Below, in pieces: positions 60,201-64,000 of a stretch of DNA of 64,000 nt (position 1 is its first letter; each line of letters opens with the position of its first letter). The stretch lies in assembly GCF_030936135.1 (NCBI RefSeq), contig NC_082603.1, positions 16,832,880 through 16,896,879 of the forward strand. The letters run 5' to 3'. Origin of the DNA: Gavia stellata (taxonomy: Eukaryota; Chordata; Aves; Gaviiformes; Gaviidae). Under the pieces are notes generated by a model. That model did no database searches and was not told the DNA's origin. It worked only from the letters and a program-made list of their open reading frames with translations. The position numbers and the translations under genes were made by a program.

Positions 60201-63200
60201 AAGCATTACTAATCTTAAGTGAGAATGAACTAATTGTCATTACCTGGTCAGAAATGCCTTTCTTTCTCTGATCTTCTAAAGTATCTGGATATATAACTTG
60301 ATCTCTGAGTGTTCCGAGAGTCATATATGGTCTCTGAGATACAGTTAGAAACAAAAAGGTATGTCAAATCTTTCTAAACATAGTCAAAGCAGGAAGAAAG
60401 AAAACACTATTGTCAATTAAAGTACTTTGCCTCACCTGGGGAACATAGAACAACTTTCCTCTTACAGGTTTTGTTAAACGCCCACCAAACAAAGGCCACA
60501 ACTGCAATAAGAAAAAGGTTTAAACTTGACTAAAAAAGTCCAATTACAATAGTGCTTTGGATTCTCCCCTGCTTACTTGAAAAAGTTCCCTTACCTCACC
60601 AAGAACACGAAAAAGTGAGCTCTTCCCACACCCATTTGGCCCACAAATCAGAACATTTGCACCAGATCGAACCTAAAAATGCAAAGCCCACACATAAAAA
60701 AGGGTAGTGAGAAAGTACTGTTGAAAGCTTCTACAAACAAGGTGGTATCCTTGTTTGTAGGCTTGTACATAGTACTTTCTGACATTACAAGGGGTAATTT
60801 CTACCAATATTTTTTTTTTCCCCAACTAGTTTAGCACCAACTGCAGCTGGAAGAAAACACACTTTTAACAATAAAAACATTTTTTGGGAAAATAGCTTAC
60901 TGCCTTTTTTAAACTAACATGATGATTAATTTTGTTCAAATTTAAGCGTACCATATAAGCACCTCTCCATTTTTGTTTGCACATTTTTTTTATAAATCAG
61001 ATTACCTCTGAAATCATAATCTTCACTTTAAAAATTTTATATTAATATAGTTTTATATGATATTAAAAAAACTTACCTCAAAGTTAAGATCTTGAATCAA
61101 AACATCTCCATTAGGTGTCACCAACGGAACATGATCAAACCTATTTGTATTGCAACATTAAAAAAATCCACACAAAAATCAGTTGCCTAAAAGCAGCTAA
61201 TACTGCATGCTTCCTCAGAGATTTAAGGAATAGGGCAAGACTTCACCAGTACTTCATTCAGTACACTGTCCCAGTTTCTACCTATTAACAGCTAAGGAAG
61301 TTCTTGAACCAAAAGTGGTACCTTGATGTTTAACAAGCATCTACAGATTTTTTTTCTTCATAAATTTGTTTTCTGAATTCTTCTAAGCCTTTGGTCTCCA
61401 AAACTTCTTGTGCATATAAACCTACATTTAAGGATGCACTTAATTCTAAACCTGCTAGTAGAAGTGTATTGCATTACTTCTAGGATACACAAGAAATTAC
61501 TTCTCTGCTCACCTCTCCCTTGCTTTTTTTTTTTTAAATATTAAAAACAGCATCTCCTTTCCCTCTTCCCTCCCCCTTTTCCCCTCTGCTTTCCACATTG
61601 ACCAGATTGAGGCTATTTAATCTCTTAACTGGCTTTGCTTTATGCCTTTAAGTAGTACTACTATGTAAGTATTATGTTCCCCAGACTGCAAAGAACTGAG
61701 GAATTGACTGCTACTTGAGTACATCAATGAACTGGCCAAGCATACAGAAACACAAGCAAATATTTTGAAACTGAATACAGACTTGCCCCTAATTTTTACA
61801 GGTGAATTATATCATGGAATAAAATCTGTAACCAACATACTTCTTACAAGAAACTTGATAAAGTGTTAACAGAATGGTCTGGGAAGTCATATTCCAAAGG
61901 ACAGCAGGAAATGTTACCAATAAGGGTAAATGAAGACAGACAGCATATTATGTCTTCCGCTAACATGAGAGGACAAGGATTGACTTACAGAATAGAAATG
62001 CTGAGTGGGAGTGAGGTAGAATTATTTGTAAATAAACTTTAGTACAACAGGAATTGCATATGTGTACTAATGTGTATTAAAACCTCTACTTATAGTGGTA
62101 GAGGGAAAGACTTAAAAGCAAGTCTACATTAAAAATATTGAAATTGTGGAAACTTTGTAAACATACTTGATAAGGTTATCAGTGTTGATAATTTCTCCAG
62201 ATCCAGGTATCAAAGGCAAAGCTTGCTTTTTATCTGTATCTTAAATTAAGAAAAAAGTATTAGAGACTGGGCACTACACAGAGATGCAAATATTTCATGT
62301 CATGTCACAGCTACCTTTTTCTTGCGATACCATAGTACGCTGATATTTGCCACTATTCAAGTCCTTCAGAACCTGCATTAATTCTGTAATTCGAGCTGTG
62401 AAACTAAAAAAATAAACAAATGAATAAAAAAACCCTATAAGTAATTAATCTTCAGAAGTTTTACAAATCCATAGAAGCTCTAATGAGTACTCTGTTAAAT
62501 TGTTGAAATGACAAAGTTACTCAACCCAGCATAGAAACAAAATGTTTACATTTTAGAGCTGCTCTGAGATTGTCCAATATTCATGATACTTACAAGAATT
62601 GTAATATAGCCAAATATTTGATAACTTTTCTTCTTAAGATGTAAAAAAAAAGTTTGGTAAATAATCAATACATAATTGATTTACGAGCATTTGACCATGT
62701 CTTTTCAATTAAACATTCAAACTGTATGCTGCTACTATTCAGATATGAAATTACTAGTGGACATAATTAGCACATCTTCAAATATGTTTTCAGCATAAAA
62801 TGTTTTTGATTTCTAGATTTTTAGGGTGCTGCAATGAACAAAGCACACAAGCTCATTTTGGTTTAATTCTACAGTTGGTTTCTTAAAATGACATGAGAAA
62901 CAGCAACAACATAATTTTAAGAAAGATTATGTTACACAACCGCTATTAAGCTTACCCAGCCAATCTTGTCATTTCACGGCCTGCTAGGACTATTCTGCCC
63001 AAAGCTTGAGACATTCTCAGTAACATTCTTCCACTCTGGTAGTAATCCTAGAGTAGAAGAAAGTTTCTTTATGTAGACTAACAAAATTTAAATTCAGGAA
63101 ATTGTTTTAATTCTGTTCTATTTACCTCCAGAAGTTCTGCATGAGTACTATTCTGATGACGAGGATCAGCCAGGTTCAAAAATGGACGACTAACAACCAG

Positions 63201-63943
63201 GTAACCAACCACTGTGGCAAGGTCTGCAGTTTAAGAGTAAATATTAAGCTACACATTAATTGAAGCAATAAGAAAAAAGGTAATTCTCATGTAAAAAGTT
63301 TAGCACTTTGTTATTTATAGCAGTCCATTAGCACTAGACAAACACTTACATTTGGCAATGATAGTATCAATGAAACCCATAGAAAACCGGAACAGGATAA
63401 AATTATGCAAGTGTTCCACCTGGTAAGTTACAGAAGAAAAAAGGTCAAACTATATCAGTACCTGTTTTACTATCTTTTATTATTTTACAGAACTTTGATT
63501 CCAAATATAGTTATTTTTCAGTAAGTCACAAACACCTCAACAACATCTGTCACCTAACTGACAAGCACTGCCCAAGTGTGCCTGCTGGCAAAGACTTGCA
63601 CTCTAAATCAAAACCACCTAAACGTGAAACTAAGCAGTGAGAGAACAGTGATTGTGGTGGGTGAAAAGGAGGTAAGTGGCAAGAGAGAGACCACTCTGTC
63701 AGAAACTTGTATTGTGCTTATAGCCTACTAATTTATTTTTACATCTAATGACTGTAGCAGCATAAACACCAAGCCACCATAATTCAATTTATATTAATAT
63801 ATGTCAAGGATCACCATGAAAAAATTAATTGAAGTTTTGCTTAAAATGTTTTAAAAGGTAAAATAAGACTTACCAGTTTACGGAAGGTTTTGTGAATAGT
63901 CTGTTTTTCTCTCAAGTTTCCATTATAAAAAGCAATTTCTTCA
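57139..63943 (-). CDS. ABCD3: ABCD3 (PMP70) peroxisomal ABC half-transporter, 3' part, 14 exons
   Basis: ABCD3 is a peroxisomal membrane half-transporter that works as a dimer to import acyl-CoAs. Fourteen in-frame coding exons give 382 full codons and a TAA. If the missing 5' part matches human, these are residues 278-659 and presumably exons 10-23 of 23. In order: EAA-like motif EEIAFYNGN, the last membrane segments (about 305-345), a variable linker (about 405-435) and the nucleotide-binding domain. The latter has Walker [10 protein letters not shown] (473-481), Q-loop around Gln510, signature LSGGEKQR (571-578), Walker B FAILDE (591-596) and H-loop VSHR (His625). It ends in EFGS. Coding exons are 63874-63943, 63350-63419, 63126-63223, 62956-63047, 62315-62403, 62167-62239, 61077-61140, 60595-60672, 60436-60501, 60244-60333, 59911-60030, 59371-59475, 57970-58026 and 57139-57216. 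The N-terminal targeting region and first membrane segments lie beyond the window. Confidence 0.97.
57217..57969 (-). other. ABCD3: ABCD3 last intron
   Basis: About 0.75 kb, AT-rich, separating the H-loop exon from the terminal coding exon. Nothing further is recognised. Confidence 0.7.
57970..58026 (-). CDS. ABCD3: ABCD3 exon with H-loop
   Basis: Encodes residues 616-634 ([19 protein letters not shown]). His625 is the switch histidine. The last residue is Asp where human has Glu. Donor gtatgt, acceptor ttcatgtag. Confidence 0.94.
58027..59370 (-). other. ABCD3: ABCD3 intron, no internal feature
   Basis: An intron of about 1.3 kb between the Walker B and H-loop exons, AT-rich. Short open frames on both strands show no homology to the gene or to any family I know. 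Confidence 0.7.
59371..59475 (-). CDS. ABCD3: ABCD3 exon with Walker B
   Basis: Encodes residues 581-615 (MARLFYHKP...YSHCRK). FAILDE supplies the Mg-binding Asp595 and catalytic Glu596, followed by the D-loop region SAVSVD. Both ends are phase 0. Confidence 0.95.
59911..60030 (-). CDS. ABCD3: ABCD3 exon with ABC signature
   Basis: Encodes residues 541-580 ([13 protein letters not shown]...QRMA), including the signature LSGGEKQR at 571-578. The acceptor tract is weak (purine-rich aataaaag just before the exon), but the frame and homology are exact. Confidence 0.95.
60244..60333 (-). CDS. ABCD3: ABCD3 exon, helical subdomain
   Basis: Encodes residues 511-540, starting [30 protein letters not shown] follows, with a few differences from human. 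Both ends are phase 0. Confidence 0.95.
60436..60501 (-). CDS. ABCD3: ABCD3 exon, up to Q-loop
   Basis: Encodes residues 489-510 ([12 protein letters not shown]...FYVPQ). It ends exactly on the Q-loop glutamine, Gln510. Both ends are phase 0. Confidence 0.94.
60595..60672 (-). CDS. ABCD3: ABCD3 exon with Walker A
   Basis: Encodes residues 463-488, including GPNGCGKSS with the ATP-phosphate-binding Lys479. Both ends are phase 0. Confidence 0.95.
60707..60783. repeat. Long imperfect hairpin in ABCD3 intron
   Basis: An inner perfect 12-bp stem, CTACAAACAAGG (60731-60742) with CCTTGTTTGTAG (60749-60760), surrounds a 6-base loop (TGGTAT). A second perfect 10-bp pair, AGAAAGTACT (60710-60719) with AGTACTTTCT (60771-60780), lies outside it, separated by a partly paired region. 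The total of about 75 bases is the size of a pre-miRNA or a short foldback transposon. It lies between the Walker A exon and the preceding exon and would be transcribed within the ABCD3 pre-mRNA. Confidence 0.8.
61077..61140 (-). CDS. ABCD3: ABCD3 exon, first strands of ATPase domain
   Basis: Encodes residues 442-462 ([14 protein letters not shown]...LNFE). These are the strands that position the adenine ring ahead of Walker A. Phase 2 in, phase 0 out. Confidence 0.92.
61141..62166 (-). other. ABCD3: ABCD3 intron, no internal feature
   Basis: The largest gap between ATPase-domain exons in the 59.3-62.4 kb block, about 1.0 kb. A pyrimidine-rich stretch lies at about 61500-61600 on the plus strand. 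No repeat family or alternative exon is recognised. Confidence 0.7.
62167..62239 (-). CDS. ABCD3: ABCD3 exon, variable linker and start of ATPase domain
   Basis: Encodes residues 418-440. The first part (TDKKQAL) is divergent from human. [10 protein letters not shown] then resumes conservation. It ends with two bases of Lys441. Confidence 0.9.
62315..62403 (-). CDS. ABCD3: ABCD3 exon, linker to ATPase domain
   Basis: Encodes residues 388-416 ([16 protein letters not shown]...MVSQEK). The donor gtagct is weaker than its neighbours, but the reading frame across the junction (GAA AAA G|AT) is unambiguous. Confidence 0.9.
62404..62955 (-). other. ABCD3: ABCD3 intron, no internal feature
   Basis: About 0.55 kb of AT-rich intron with no recognisable element. 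Confidence 0.7.
62956..63047 (-). CDS. ABCD3: ABCD3 exon, last membrane-domain helix
   Basis: Encodes residues 357-386 (DYYQSGRM...REMTRLAG). The sequence appears identical to human as I recall it, suggesting strong constraint. The exon ends with two bases of Gly387. Confidence 0.93.
63126..63223 (-). CDS. ABCD3: ABCD3 exon, transmembrane segment
   Basis: Encodes residues 325-356. [15 protein letters not shown] is hydrophobic and is followed by a more variable polar loop (LADPRHQNS) that differs from human. Phase 1 in, phase 0 out. Confidence 0.93.
63350..63419 (-). CDS. ABCD3: ABCD3 exon, loop into transmembrane segment
   Basis: Encodes residues 301-323 (VEHLHNF...IDTIIAK) plus the first base of Tyr324. 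Phase 0 in, phase 1 out. Highly conserved with human by recall. Confidence 0.93.
63420..63873 (-). other. ABCD3: ABCD3 intron, no internal feature
   Basis: About 0.45 kb of intron. It contains no recognisable repeat or alternative exon. Confidence 0.7.
63874..63943 (-). CDS. ABCD3: ABCD3 exon with EAA-like motif
   Basis: Completes codon 277 and encodes residues 278-300 (EEIAFYNGN...FRKL). The EAA-like motif of the ABCD family lies in the loop that couples the membrane domain to the nucleotide-binding domain. The acceptor is ttgttttttttag and the donor is gtaagt, phase 0. The intron upstream runs off the window. Confidence 0.93.
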
Positions 63944-64000
63944 CTAAAAAAAACAACACACCAAACGCACAATGAATGCACCTTCATTTTGTTAAAGGCA

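Noticed and set aside
60112-60354. 80-codon minus-strand frame containing an ABCD3 exon
   Set aside because: Only 60244-60333 is exon. The ends of the frame are intron sequence beyond the GT and AG sites.
1-64000. CRISPR array, operon, prophage or endogenous retrovirus
   Set aside because: No spaced direct-repeat arrays, no ribosome-binding-site gene clusters, and no gag/pol/env-like reading frames or LTR pairs were seen. The window is ordinary vertebrate nuclear DNA.

Overview
This window is vertebrate nuclear DNA, most likely from a bird. It is AT-rich, with one sharp CpG-rich block at about 37.4-38.7 kb. It contains two spliced genes with canonical GT-AG introns. ABCD3 introns are very compact, with 14 coding exons in 6.8 kb. 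The few repeats I can recognise are old CR1-type and L2-type fragments, with no Alu/L1-like mammalian repeats. The species cannot be named from what I can see.

Layout: (1) About 1-37.4 kb is a gene-free stretch upstream of F3, holding short tandem duplications, homopolymer runs, small hairpins and an ancient CR1 fragment at about 12.4-12.6 kb. (2) About 37.4-38.7 kb is a CpG island with the F3 promoter (TATA box at 37888) and first exon. (3) 37969-43771 (+) is the complete six-exon coding sequence of F3 (tissue factor, coagulation factor III), 283 residues. Its 3' UTR runs to about 44.85 kb and contains an ancient CR1 fragment and AU-rich motifs. (4) About 44.9-57.0 kb is intergenic, with two L2-like 3'-tail fragments in opposite orientation. 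(5) 57139-63943 (-) holds the last 14 coding exons of ABCD3 (PMP70, a peroxisomal half-ABC transporter), 382 complete codons plus the stop. The 5' part of the gene lies beyond the right edge.

F3 and ABCD3 are convergent neighbours, the arrangement I recall for human 1p21.3. This independently supports both identifications. The two proteins do not work together: tissue factor is the cell-surface receptor for factor VIIa that starts coagulation, and ABCD3 imports acyl-CoAs into peroxisomes. The F3 introns fall in phases 1-2-1-0-1, the hallmark of class II cytokine-receptor genes.

The points most worth a second look are all inferred from alignment against the human proteins as I know them. The F3 contact residue equivalent to human Trp45 is Thr, and Tyr94 is Phe. 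The cytoplasmic tail has no serine, with Glu at the Ser258 position. There is also a long near-palindrome in an ABCD3 intron. I saw no RNA genes, CRISPR arrays or prokaryotic features.
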